DNA of 64,000 nt from Amycolatopsis orientalis DSM 43388 (lineage in GTDB: Bacteria; Actinomycetota; Actinomycetes; Mycobacteriales; Pseudonocardiaceae), in the NCBI RefSeq assembly GCF_000411975.1, contig NZ_ASXG01000086.1, positions 1 to 64,000 on the forward strand, in the 5' to 3' direction. How positions within the stretch are numbered: the stretch's first letter is position 1; each line of letters opens with the position of its first letter. Of the stretch, positions 33,894-41,510 are shown piece after piece. The notes below the pieces were generated by a model. It saw nothing but the letters and a program-made list of their open reading frames with translations. It had not been told where the DNA came from and ran no database searches. A program made the position numbers and the translations under genes.

Positions 33894-34479
33894 CTCCGAC
33901 GCGAACACGCCGCATACGGGTCCGACCTCGTCGGCCAAGATCGTGGTCGCGGGTGGGTTCGGTTCGGGCAAGACGACTCTGGTCGGGGCGATCTCCGAGA
34001 TCGACCCGCTGACCACCGAGGCCATGATGACCGAGGCCAGCGTGGGCCACGACGACGTGTCGGCCACGCCGAACAAGTCGACCACCACGGTGGCCATGGA
34101 CTTCGGCCGGATCTCGCTCGACTCCGACCTGGTGCTGTACGTGTTCGGCACGCCGGGCCAGCACCGGTTCTGGTTCATGTGGGACGACCTCGCCGTCGGC
34201 GCGATCGGCGCGGTCGTGCTGGTCGACACGCGCCGGCTCGCGGACGCGTTCCCGTCGATCGACTTCTTCGAGAACCGGAAGCTGCCCTACGTCGTGGCGA
34301 TCAACTGCTTCGACCGGCTGCTGCACCACCAGATCGAGGACGTGCGGCACGCGCTCACCATCTCGCCGTCGGTGCCGATCATGGCGTGCGACGCGCGGGA
34401 GCGGGAGTCGGCGAAGCAGGTGCTGATCTCCGTCGTGCAGCACGCGATCGCGCACGACACGGCTTTGCGGGCGGGTTAG
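33874..34479 (+). CDS. Conservon small GTPase CvnD
   Basis: 201 residues, Ras-like GTP-binding protein. G1 is GGFGSGKTT, the switch II region is VFGTPGQHRFWFMWDDL, and the fourth motif is degenerate (AINCFD instead of NKxD), as is usual for CvnD. A TTTVAMDFGRI segment marks the switch I side. It is the effector arm of the conservon. The GTG lies inside cvnC with a GGAAAGGG site, giving a 20-base overlap. Confidence 0.94.
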   Translation: MGFGEFDSDANTPHTGPTSSAKIVVAGGFGSGKTTLVGAISEIDPLTTEAMMTEASVGHDDVSATPNKSTTTVAMDFGRISLDSDLVLYVFGTPGQHRFWFMWDDLAVGAIGAVVLVDTRRLADAFPSIDFFENRKLPYVVAINCFDRLLHHQIEDVRHALTISPSVPIMACDARERESAKQVLISVVQHAIAHDTALRAG

Positions 34480-34933
34480 TCCCGCCTCTGGTCCCCCGCC
34501 GCCGTCTGCGAAGGAGGCGTCCGCCGACTCCCAGATTCCCGCGACACCCCGGCTCGGGTGCGGCCGTTGGAGTGAACTCCACGTGCTTCACCCGCTTCGG
34601 GGAGTGGTGCCTCCGAGCGGGGCGGGCTCAGTAGCCCGGTTCGCTCGCGGCCGAGGCCGGCAGCCCCCGATCGGGGCGTCGGACCGGCGGTGACCTGCAC
34701 GGACATCCCGCTGCGCACGGTGGCCGCCGCCACCACCGAGTGACCCGCGAATGCGTGGTTGTGCATGCGTTCGCGCGGCGTTACATCCGGCAGACACGTA
34801 CCGTGCCCGGGCACACGCTCGACACGACCGGGTGCGTGAATACGCTGGAACGACGACTTCACCGCGGCCGGGCGAGGATGGCCCGAGGGCGGCGGACGGG
34901 CGTCCGGCAGCGTTCGAGGAGCTTGGAGGGGCA
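34480..34933. other. Intergenic region between the complete and partial conservons
   Basis: About 450 bases. A 65-codon frame (34740-34937) ends in a GTGA overlap with the next gene but has no ribosome-binding site or recognisable content, and is not called. A promoter for the cvnBC pair presumably lies here; AATACGCT near 34837 is a possible -10. No strong terminator was seen after cvnD. Confidence 0.4.
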
Positions 34934-35365
34934 GTGACCGATTCCGACCGGCCAGCGGACCAGGGCACGTTCAGCTGGCTGATCTCGGATTTCGTGCGCC
35001 GGGTCCCGGGTGCGGCGCACGCGGTGCTGGTGTCGGCGGACGGACTGATGCTCGCGCCGTCGGAGGGGTTGCCGCAGGAACGCGCCGAGCAGCTCTCCGC
35101 GGTGGCGTCCGGGCTGATCAGCCTGACCCAGGGCGCGGCACGCTGCTTCGAGGCGGGCGGCGTGAACCAGACCGTGGTCGAAATGGAGCGCGGGTACCTG
35201 TTCCTGATGTCGGTGTCCGACGGATCCTGCCTGGCCGTGCTCGCCGCGCCGACGTGCGACATCGGGACCATCGCGTACGAGATGACCCTGCTGGTCGAGC
35301 GGGTCGGCGAGCAGATCACGCCGGAGCTGCGCGCCCAGCTGCAGGGCGGCGGGGTGCTGGGGTAG
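34934..35365 (+). CDS. Roadblock/LC7 protein CvnB (partial conservon)
   Basis: 143 residues, the same single-domain architecture as the CvnB at 32613-33089: FSWLISDFVRRVPGAAHAVLVSADGLML, ASGLISLTQGAARCFEAGG, LFLMSVSDGSCLAVLAAP, YEMTLLVERVGEQITPELRAQLQGG. The two are close paralogues, but this one lacks the long N-terminal lead. A GGAGGGG site precedes the GTG. It is followed 3 bases after its stop by a cvnC paralogue; no kinase or GTPase gene belongs to this pair. Confidence 0.93.
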   Translation: MTDSDRPADQGTFSWLISDFVRRVPGAAHAVLVSADGLMLAPSEGLPQERAEQLSAVASGLISLTQGAARCFEAGGVNQTVVEMERGYLFLMSVSDGSCLAVLAAPTCDIGTIAYEMTLLVERVGEQITPELRAQLQGGGVLG

Positions 35366-35368
35366 CCG

Positions 35369-36346
35369 ATGAAGATCTCGGGTTTCGGAGACCAGGACAC
35401 GGGCGCCTGGGACGCCCTCCACAAAGGCACGGAGCGGGAGTCGTTCGACTCGCCGAGCCGATACGAGCTGAGTTCGCTGAGCCTGCGGTTGCCGCATCGG
35501 CAGCCCCGGTCGACGCCTCCGCCTTCTTCGCGGCACGCGCAGCCCGCGCCGCAGCCCGCTCCTCGTCCCGCGCCCGCGCCGCGTCCGGTGCAGCAGGCGG
35601 TCGCCCCGCGTCCGGTGGCCCCGCCGCCCGCGCCCGCTCCGGTGCCTGCCGCGCCGGAGGAGAGCTGGGACGACGGCTACGAATGGGTCGAGGACGGCGA
35701 ATCCGGGTACTGGGAAGAACCCCAGGCCAGCCACCGCTGGGAAGAACCGCCGCCGGCCCGGCCCGCGGCGCACGACCCGTACTCGTTCGACGAGTACGCC
35801 GATTCGCCCGGCCCGGCCGACCGCGTGGTGCCGGAAGGCTCGGCGTACCAGCGCCAGCACGTCGAACAGGCCACCCGCAGCAGGCACGCGCTGGCCGAAG
35901 ACCCTCCGGCGTCGTACTCCGATCCTGGCCCGGCCTCTGGAGTGTCCGAATTGGACCGGTTCTGGGCCGGCGAGGAACCCGTGCAGCCGGAACCGCCCGT
36001 CCAGCCGACGAAGTCGCGCGTGCGGCCGTACGCCCGGACCCGCGGCCGGACCCATTCGGACCACAACCTCGCGCTCGAAGCGTTGGTCTCCACGAGCGAC
36101 GAGGGCCGCCGCTACCGCGGGGTGCGCTCGATCGAGCACCGCCGGATCTGCGACCTGTGCCTGGACACCCGGTCGGTCGCGGAGATCGCCGCGCACCTGC
36201 ACCTGCCGCTCGGCGTGGTGAAGGTGCTGGTGGGCGACATGGCCGACATCGGGCTCGTGATGCTGCACCAGACCGACCTGGTGCTCGGCGACCGCTCGTC
36301 GCGGGAGTTCATGGAACGGGTGTTGCAGGGGCTGCGCAACCTTTGA
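35369..36346 (+). CDS. DUF742 protein CvnC (partial conservon)
   Basis: 325 residues. The N-terminal ~200 residues are Pro/Ala/Glu-rich and probably disordered (long RPAPAPRP runs, then acidic SWDDGYEWVEDGESGYWEE). The C-terminal domain matches the paralogue at 33117-33893: VRPYARTRGRTHSDHNLALEALVSTS, RRICDLCLDTRSVAEIAAHLHLPLGVVKVLVGDMADIGLVMLH and EFMERVLQGLRNL at the end. The disordered part is longer than in the complete conservon. No cvnD follows; the next feature is a tandem palindromic array. Confidence 0.92.
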   Translation: MKISGFGDQDTGAWDALHKGTERESFDSPSRYELSSLSLRLPHRQPRSTPPPSSRHAQPAPQPAPRPAPAPRPVQQAVAPRPVAPPPAPAPVPAAPEESWDDGYEWVEDGESGYWEEPQASHRWEEPPPARPAAHDPYSFDEYADSPGPADRVVPEGSAYQRQHVEQATRSRHALAEDPPASYSDPGPASGVSELDRFWAGEEPVQPEPPVQPTKSRVRPYARTRGRTHSDHNLALEALVSTSDEGRRYRGVRSIEHRRICDLCLDTRSVAEIAAHLHLPLGVVKVLVGDMADIGLVMLHQTDLVLGDRSSREFMERVLQGLRNL

Positions 36347-36550
36347 CCGCTGGCGGGTTGTCTCCGCTCTGCTGTGCTGGGCGCGCTTACGCCCCGCTGC
36401 TTCTGGTGATGCTGCGCTCGTCCACTGACGCCACGCTGACTCTGCTCCGCCGAGCCGGGTTGCGCCTATCGTCCGGCCACGTGCCCCGCCGTGCGCCCTT
36501 GCACTCTCGCCAGCTCCGACTTCGCCCAGTTCGGCCCCGTCCGGACCGCC

Positions 36551-36687
36551 CCAATGCCACATTGGGTGCGCTGAACGCACCGAACGCCGCGTTGGGTGCG
36601 CTGAACGCACCGAATGCCACATTGGGTGCGCTGAACGCACCGAACGCCACATTGGGTGCATCCGACGCACCCAATGTGGCATTGGGG
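36551..36687. repeat. 30-bp tandem array of nested palindromes
   Basis: Four 30-base units (36551-36580, 36581-36610, 36611-36640, 36641-36670) plus a terminal half unit. Each unit joins two hairpins: CAATGCCACATTG-type (or AACGCCGCGTT) and GTGCGCTGAACGCAC. Base changes in the first hairpin are compensated in some units. The last half unit closes a CCCAATG..CATTGGG inversion with the first. It sits between the convergent cvnC and helicase-associated genes. There are no spacers, so it is not CRISPR. Read on the minus strand it encodes a 10-residue repeat (APNVAFGAFS type). Confidence 0.8.
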
Positions 36688-36768
36688 TTCTCTCGGTAGC
36701 GCGCGTGCTGCGGCCGAGACCGGGCCCGGCGGCGGGAGGCCGAGGTCGGCGAAGGGCTTCCTTGGAAG

Positions 36769-36821
36769 TCCGTGAGGGGAACCCTAAGGGAATCAGAGTC
36801 CCTCAGGGTGCCCCTCACGGA
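36769..36821. terminator. Bidirectional terminator, palindrome family B
   Basis: Arms 36769-36791 and 36799-36821 (TCCGTGAGGGG... and ...CCCCTCACGGA) pair over 23 bases with two mismatches across a 7-base loop. It lies about 60 bases past the 3' end of the helicase-associated gene, between convergent genes. The outer sequence TCCGTGA(R)GGG is shared with the element at 40953-41007. Confidence 0.75.
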
Positions 36822-36883
36822 TCTCCGCATCGGGTGCTCGCCAACCGGGGCAACCGGTGCTGAGGGATCTCCTGCGGGGCGGT

Positions 36884-39124
36884 CTAGTCCTCGACCAGCG
36901 CGGCGGAAGTGATGCGGTGCAACGGATACCGCTCGTGGTTCGCGCCTTCCAGCACTCCGCCGCCGACCCGGAGCGGGCGCACCACGCGCTGGCTCGCCGT
37001 GCCGCGGGAGTCGACGAAACCGATCCACACCTCGCGTTGTTCGAGCGTCGCGCGGGACAGCAGGTCGAGCGTCGCCGTCGTGTCCGCGCCTCCGCCGCCC
37101 GGTGCGCGCACTGTCGAACCCCGGCGCCGTGCCGAAGCTTGGTCTCCTGCCCGGATGTTCGACACGATCCGCGCCGCCTGCTCGTCGGTCAGCACCGCCT
37201 GTTCGCCGGGCCGGGCGCGGGCCGCTCGGGTGCGGGCGGGAACGCGGCGTCCCGTGGGGCGCAGGTCGACTACCCGGCCGTCCGGACCCTCGGCCGCGGG
37301 AGCGAAACCCGCGCCGCGCAAGGCTTCCAGGACTTCGGCCAGCGGCGCGGAGCTGATCAGCACGGTCGGCGCGATCATCCGCAGGTCGTATTCCGCGGCC
37401 ACCGGATTCGCGAGCACCTCGGCGAGCAAAGCCTCGTCGTCGCAGCGCAGGAACGATCCCGCGGTGCCGCCGCGGAGCCGTCCGTGGCGGCGGGCGACGT
37501 CGTCGATCAGGTACGTGAGGCCTTGCGGCACCGGAGTCGCCGACTTGTCGCGGAACATCGCGTGCAGTTCGTCCGCGGTCCGTCCGGTGTCGAGCGCGCG
37601 TCGCACCGACGGCTCGGTGACGCGGTAAACCGTTGCGTGGCCAGCGGATTCGACGTCCGCGACCGCGGCCATGTCCGCCGCGAGTTCGGGCTCCAGCGGG
37701 CCCGGCGCGACGACCGTCAGGTCTGCCTGCACCAGCACGTGGTCGACCGGCGCGGGCAGCGCGTCGTGCATGGCCTCGACCGCGCCGGAACGGTCGTCTT
37801 CCAGCAGCAGCCGCGTCGCGGTCGTGAGGGCGCCGAGGCCAACGAGGCCCAGCGCGGTCGCCTCGGCCATCGTCCAGCGGACGGTTTCGTCGCGCAGCCG
37901 ACCGCCTCGCCGAGGCGCGCGCCAAGCCAGCACGGCCACCAGCTCGTCGACACTTTTCACGCCTGCGCCCGGATTCAGCTCAGCCAGCGCGGAAAGCACG
38001 CGGTGCCGCGAAACCGGCGCGAGCGGCCGTCGCAATTCCTCGGACAACGGCGCGATCGGCTTGTCCTTCGCGTCCCGGCCGCCGGCGAGACCGGGCAATC
38101 GCGGAAGTTCCAGCCACGCCTGTGCGAGCGTCATCCACCGCTGCACCGACGGCGACGCGAGCCAGCTGTCGGTGAGCATGGTGGGCACGTATTCCGGGGC
38201 GGTGTTCTCGCTGTCCGCGACGAGTCCCGCGCCGACGACCAACTCCACGAGCAGCGTCGCGCGCGTCTCGTCGACTTCGAGATCCTTGGCCACCTTCTTC
38301 AGCTCGCGCACTCCGAGCCCGCCGGCCTTGAGCACCGGCGGCGGCGAATCCGACCACATCCGCAGCAGGGACTCCGTCTGCCGCAACAACTCCATCGCCT
38401 CGCCGGCCGCGGTCTCGTCTACCGTGTCCGTCCGATGTGGATGGACCGGCAGCTCCGGCTCGACCAGGGTCTCCGGATCGAACGCGAGCCCGCCGCGCAG
38501 CAGCAGGCCGAGTTCGCGGGGCAGTTCGACGGTCTGGTCGTCCCGGCGCAGCAGCAGGCCGCGCGCGAGGAGCTTCTGCACCGGCGTGGCCGCGTCGGAC
38601 AGCGCGACGTCGAAGCTCGCGTCGCGGGTGCGGCCGATCGGCGGCCCGGCGGCCAAGGCGGTGAGCACGGCCCGCTCGTCGTCGCCGACCTCCGCGAGCC
38701 GCGCGTCGAGATCCGTGGCGGCCAGCGCGGGCGACGACGCGCCGAGCCCGGCGGGGAACGGCCCGAGTGCGTCGCGGGCCGCGGGCGGCACTCGCAGCTC
38801 GTCGTCGGTGCCCCAGACCAGCGCCCGGGCGCGCAACCTGGCGAGCGGTTCGCGTACGTCGCGGCCGACCAGCGCGGACACCGCGGACACCGGCGCCGGC
38901 TCGGCGTCGGCCCCGGCGACCAGCAGCGCGTCCATCACCGCGAGGGTGAACGTGTCGAGGTCCTCGCAGGCGCGGGCGACCGACCCCGGGGTGCCCGCGC
39001 GGGTGGCGAGCACGGTGGTGTCGGACGGAGGAGGGGTGGACAGATCGCGACGCGTGCGCAGCAGTTCGGCGAGTGCGTCGTCGGACTCCGCACGCAGCCA
39101 GTCCGCCAAGGAGGTCGCGGGCAT
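36884..39124 (-). CDS. Helicase-associated (XPB/Ssl2-like C-terminal) domain protein
   Basis: 746 residues. It opens SLADWLRAESDDALAELLRTRRDL and has LDTFTLAVMDALL, then long helical stretches, and a C-terminal region LVQADLTVVAPGPLEPELAADMAAVADVESAGHATVYRVTEPSVRRALD with a WYL-like end (REVWIGFVDSRGTASQRVVRPLRVGGGVLEG). This matches the helicase-associated family whose gene is beside the XPB gene in mycobacteria (recalled Rv0862c). No helicase motifs are present, so it is probably a partner or regulator of the XPB helicase. Here the XPB gene is about 20 kb away, beyond the inserted accessory block. Confidence 0.85.
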   Translation of the reverse strand: MPATSLADWLRAESDDALAELLRTRRDLSTPPPSDTTVLATRAGTPGSVARACEDLDTFTLAVMDALLVAGADAEPAPVSAVSALVGRDVREPLARLRARALVWGTDDELRVPPAARDALGPFPAGLGASSPALAATDLDARLAEVGDDERAVLTALAAGPPIGRTRDASFDVALSDAATPVQKLLARGLLLRRDDQTVELPRELGLLLRGGLAFDPETLVEPELPVHPHRTDTVDETAAGEAMELLRQTESLLRMWSDSPPPVLKAGGLGVRELKKVAKDLEVDETRATLLVELVVGAGLVADSENTAPEYVPTMLTDSWLASPSVQRWMTLAQAWLELPRLPGLAGGRDAKDKPIAPLSEELRRPLAPVSRHRVLSALAELNPGAGVKSVDELVAVLAWRAPRRGGRLRDETVRWTMAEATALGLVGLGALTTATRLLLEDDRSGAVEAMHDALPAPVDHVLVQADLTVVAPGPLEPELAADMAAVADVESAGHATVYRVTEPSVRRALDTGRTADELHAMFRDKSATPVPQGLTYLIDDVARRHGRLRGGTAGSFLRCDDEALLAEVLANPVAAEYDLRMIAPTVLISSAPLAEVLEALRGAGFAPAAEGPDGRVVDLRPTGRRVPARTRAARARPGEQAVLTDEQAARIVSNIRAGDQASARRRGSTVRAPGGGGADTTATLDLLSRATLEQREVWIGFVDSRGTASQRVVRPLRVGGGVLEGANHERYPLHRITSAALVED

Positions 39125-39216
39125 AGACCTCCAGGATACCGGGCGGGTGCGCGCGCATGAGGAGTGTTCGGGCAGACTATGGGCGAGTTTGCCGGACGAG
39201 GGCCTCGGAGGAAGCA

Positions 39217-39396
39217 GTGGCGAAGGGCGACAAGCAGAGCAAGGGCATCGACCCGACGTGGCCGGGCGAACCGGGCGAGCACCCGGTCACCGAGCTGTCC
39301 TCGGACCGGCAGGGGGCGCTTTCGCCGTTCGGCGACCTGACCTTCCCGCTCGAGCAGGTGCCCTACGTGCACCCGGAGACCGAGATCAACCGCTGA
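39217..39396 (+). CDS. Small conserved hypothetical protein
   Basis: 59 residues beginning MAKGDKQSKGIDPTWPGEPGEHP and ending YVHPETEINR. There are no membrane segments or known domain; the composition is hydrophilic with many prolines. A GGAGGAAG site precedes the GTG at 6 bases, which supports translation. It sits where mycobacteria have a small gene between the helicase-associated gene and moaC. It is divergent from the helicase-associated gene. Confidence 0.75.
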   Translation: MAKGDKQSKGIDPTWPGEPGEHPVTELSSDRQGALSPFGDLTFPLEQVPYVHPETEINR

Positions 39397-39543
39397 CCTG
39401 CGGGCCGCGTCCGGGAGCGGCGCGAGCGCGGCGCTTCCGGACCTGAAGTTACCGGTCAGTCACCCGGTTGGGGTGGGGTGGCGCGGGTCACCGGACTAGA
39501 TTCGAGCCGTCCGAACCCACACCACCTGCGGGGAGTACGTGTC

Positions 39544-40938
39544 ATGCCGGTTCCCGGTCCCGGGTATTCGATCACCGTCCGGGTCGAGGCCCCGGCTTCG
39601 TCCACGGCTGCGGGGGACCTCACCACCGCGGTCGGCCGCGTCGGCGGCGTGCTGACGGCGTTCGACGTCGTCGAATCGCACGCGGACATGATCGTGGTCG
39701 ACATCAGCGCCAACGCGCTGTCGGAAAACCACGCGCAGGACATCACCCAGGCGCTCGATTCGCTGCCCGGCGTGCGGGTGCGCAAGGTCTCGGACCGGAC
39801 GTTCCTGATCCACCTCGGCGGCAAGATCGAGGTCAGCCCCAAGGTCGCGCTCCGCAACCGGGACGACCTCTCCCGCGCGTACACGCCGGGCGTCGCCCGG
39901 GTGTGCCAGGCGATCGCCGCGAACCCCGAGGACGCGCGCCGGCTGACCATCAAGCGCAACACCGTCGCGGTGCTCACCGACGGCTCCGCCGTGCTCGGCC
40001 TCGGCAACATCGGCCCGGCCGCCGCGCTGCCGGTGATGGAGGGCAAGGCGGCGCTGTTCAAGAAGTTCGCCGGCGTCGACGCGTGGCCGGTCTGCCTGGA
40101 CACCCAGGACACCGAAGAGATCATCATGATCGCGAAGGCGCTCGCGCCGGTGTACGCGGGCATCAACCTCGAGGACATCGCCGCGCCGCGCTGCTTCGAG
40201 ATCGAGAAGCGGCTGCGCGAGCAGCTGGACATCCCGGTCTTCCACGACGATCAGCACGGCACCGCGATCGTCGTCGTCGCCGCGCTGCGCAACGCGCTGC
40301 GCGTCGTCGGGAAGAACATCGAGGACTGCAAGATCGTGGTCAGCGGAGTCGGCGCGGCCGGGTCCGCGATCATCCGCCTGCTGCTGCGCAAGAACCCGGG
40401 CGACATCGTGGCCGCCGACATCGACGGCATCGTCTACCCCGAGCGCGGCAACCTCGACGACAACCTGACCTGGATCGCCCAGCACACGAACAAGGACGGC
40501 AAGTCCGGCACGCTGCACGACGCGCTGGTCGGCGCGGACGTCTTCATCGGCGTCTCGGCCCCGAACCTCTTCGGCGCGGAGCAGGTCGCCACGATGAACG
40601 ACGACGCGGTCGTCTTCGCGCTGGCCAACCCGGACCCGGAGATCGACCCGCTGGAGGCGCAGAAGCACGCCGCGGTCGTCGCCACCGGCCGCAGCGACTT
40701 CCCGAACCAGATCAACAACGTCCTGGCGTTCCCGGGCGTCTTCCGCGGGCTGCTCGACGCCGCCGCGCACAACATCGACGACACCATGCTGCTGGCCGCC
40801 GCCGACGCGATCGCCGACGTGGTGGACAACGGCAAGCTCAACGCGTCGTTCATCGTGCCGAGCGTGTTCGACAGCGCGGTGGCCCCGGCGGTCGCGGAAG
40901 CGGTGCGCAACGCGGTCCGCGCCGAACGCGCCGGCTGA
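39544..40938 (+). CDS. NAD-dependent malic enzyme with N-terminal ACT domain
   Basis: 464 residues. An N-terminal ACT-like domain (YSITVRVEAPASSTAAGDLTTAVGRVGG, ~residues 8-85) is followed by the malic enzyme core: KVALRNRDDLSRAYTPGVARV, VAVLTDGSAVLGLGNIGP, FKKFAGVDAWPVCLDTQD, INLEDIAAPRCFEIE, FHDDQHGTAIV and a Rossmann VVSGVGAAGSA. It oxidatively decarboxylates malate to pyruvate. The ACT domain suggests allosteric control by a small metabolite (inference). The ATG at 39544 follows a GGGGAG site; an upstream GTG at 39478 is unsupported. A perfect long hairpin follows. Confidence 0.92.
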   Translation: MPVPGPGYSITVRVEAPASSTAAGDLTTAVGRVGGVLTAFDVVESHADMIVVDISANALSENHAQDITQALDSLPGVRVRKVSDRTFLIHLGGKIEVSPKVALRNRDDLSRAYTPGVARVCQAIAANPEDARRLTIKRNTVAVLTDGSAVLGLGNIGPAAALPVMEGKAALFKKFAGVDAWPVCLDTQDTEEIIMIAKALAPVYAGINLEDIAAPRCFEIEKRLREQLDIPVFHDDQHGTAIVVVAALRNALRVVGKNIEDCKIVVSGVGAAGSAIIRLLLRKNPGDIVAADIDGIVYPERGNLDDNLTWIAQHTNKDGKSGTLHDALVGADVFIGVSAPNLFGAEQVATMNDDAVVFALANPDPEIDPLEAQKHAAVVATGRSDFPNQINNVLAFPGVFRGLLDAAAHNIDDTMLLAAADAIADVVDNGKLNASFIVPSVFDSAVAPAVAEAVRNAVRAERAG

Positions 40939-40952
40939 CCCAGCTTCGGTCC

Positions 40953-41007
40953 GTCCGTGAAGGGCTCCTTGCGGGAATTGGGTTCCCGCAAGGAGCCCTT
41001 CACGGAC
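40953..41007 (+). terminator. Terminator after malic enzyme, palindrome family B
   Basis: Perfect 25-base arms (40953-40977 and 40983-41007), starting GTCCGTGAAGGGCTCC, with a 5-base loop. It lies 14 bases after the stop and ends 32 bases before moaC. Shares the TCCGTGA outer sequence with 36769-36821 and the AAGGGCTCC segment with 60141-60179. Confidence 0.9.
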
Positions 41008-41039
41008 TTCGGGCGTAGTTGCGCAGTAGCCTCGCGGGC

Positions 41040-41510
41040 GTGAGTGAACTCAGCCATGTCGACGAGTCCGGCGCTGCCCGGATGGTCGACGTCTCCGGCA
41101 AGACCGCGTCCGCGCGCACCGCGCTGGCCGGCGGGACCGTCCACACCACGGCGGAGGTCATCGGCCTGCTTTCCGCCAACGGCCTGCCCAAGGGCGACGC
41201 GCTGGCGACCGCGCGGATCGCCGGGATCATGGGCGCGAAACGCGTCCCCGAGCTGATCCCGCTGTGTCACCAGATCGCGCTGTCCGGGGTCAAGGTGGAG
41301 TTCGAACTGGCCGAAACCGCCGTGCACATCAGCGCGACGGCCAAGACCAAGGACGTCACCGGGGTCGAGATGGAGGCGCTCACCGCCGTCGCGGTCGCCG
41401 GGCTGACGCTGCACGACATGATCAAGGCCGTCGACCCGGCCGCGACGCTCGACAACGTGCGGCTGATCCGCAAGGACGGCGGCAAGACCGGGACCTGGGA
41501 GCGGCCATGA
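41040..41510 (+). CDS. moaC: Cyclic pyranopterin monophosphate synthase MoaC
   Basis: 156 residues, the usual length. It turns the MoaA product into cyclic pyranopterin monophosphate. Motifs: MVDVSGKTASARTALAGG, GIMGAKRVPELIPLCHQIAL, TGVEMEALTAVAVAGLTLHDMIKAVD and VRLIRKDGGKTG. The GTG start opens VSELSHVDESGAARMVDV. Its stop overlaps the start of the mogA-moaE fusion (ATGA). First gene of the moaC-mogA-moaE operon. Confidence 0.96.
   Translation: MSELSHVDESGAARMVDVSGKTASARTALAGGTVHTTAEVIGLLSANGLPKGDALATARIAGIMGAKRVPELIPLCHQIALSGVKVEFELAETAVHISATAKTKDVTGVEMEALTAVAVAGLTLHDMIKAVDPAATLDNVRLIRKDGGKTGTWERP

Noticed and set aside
34740..34937. 65-codon ORF ending in a GTGA overlap with the partial-conservon cvnB
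   Set aside because: No ribosome-binding site and an Arg-rich sequence without features; the overlap may be chance.
36551..36687. Tandem array considered as CRISPR
   Set aside because: Units are contiguous with no spacers, and no cas genes are present.
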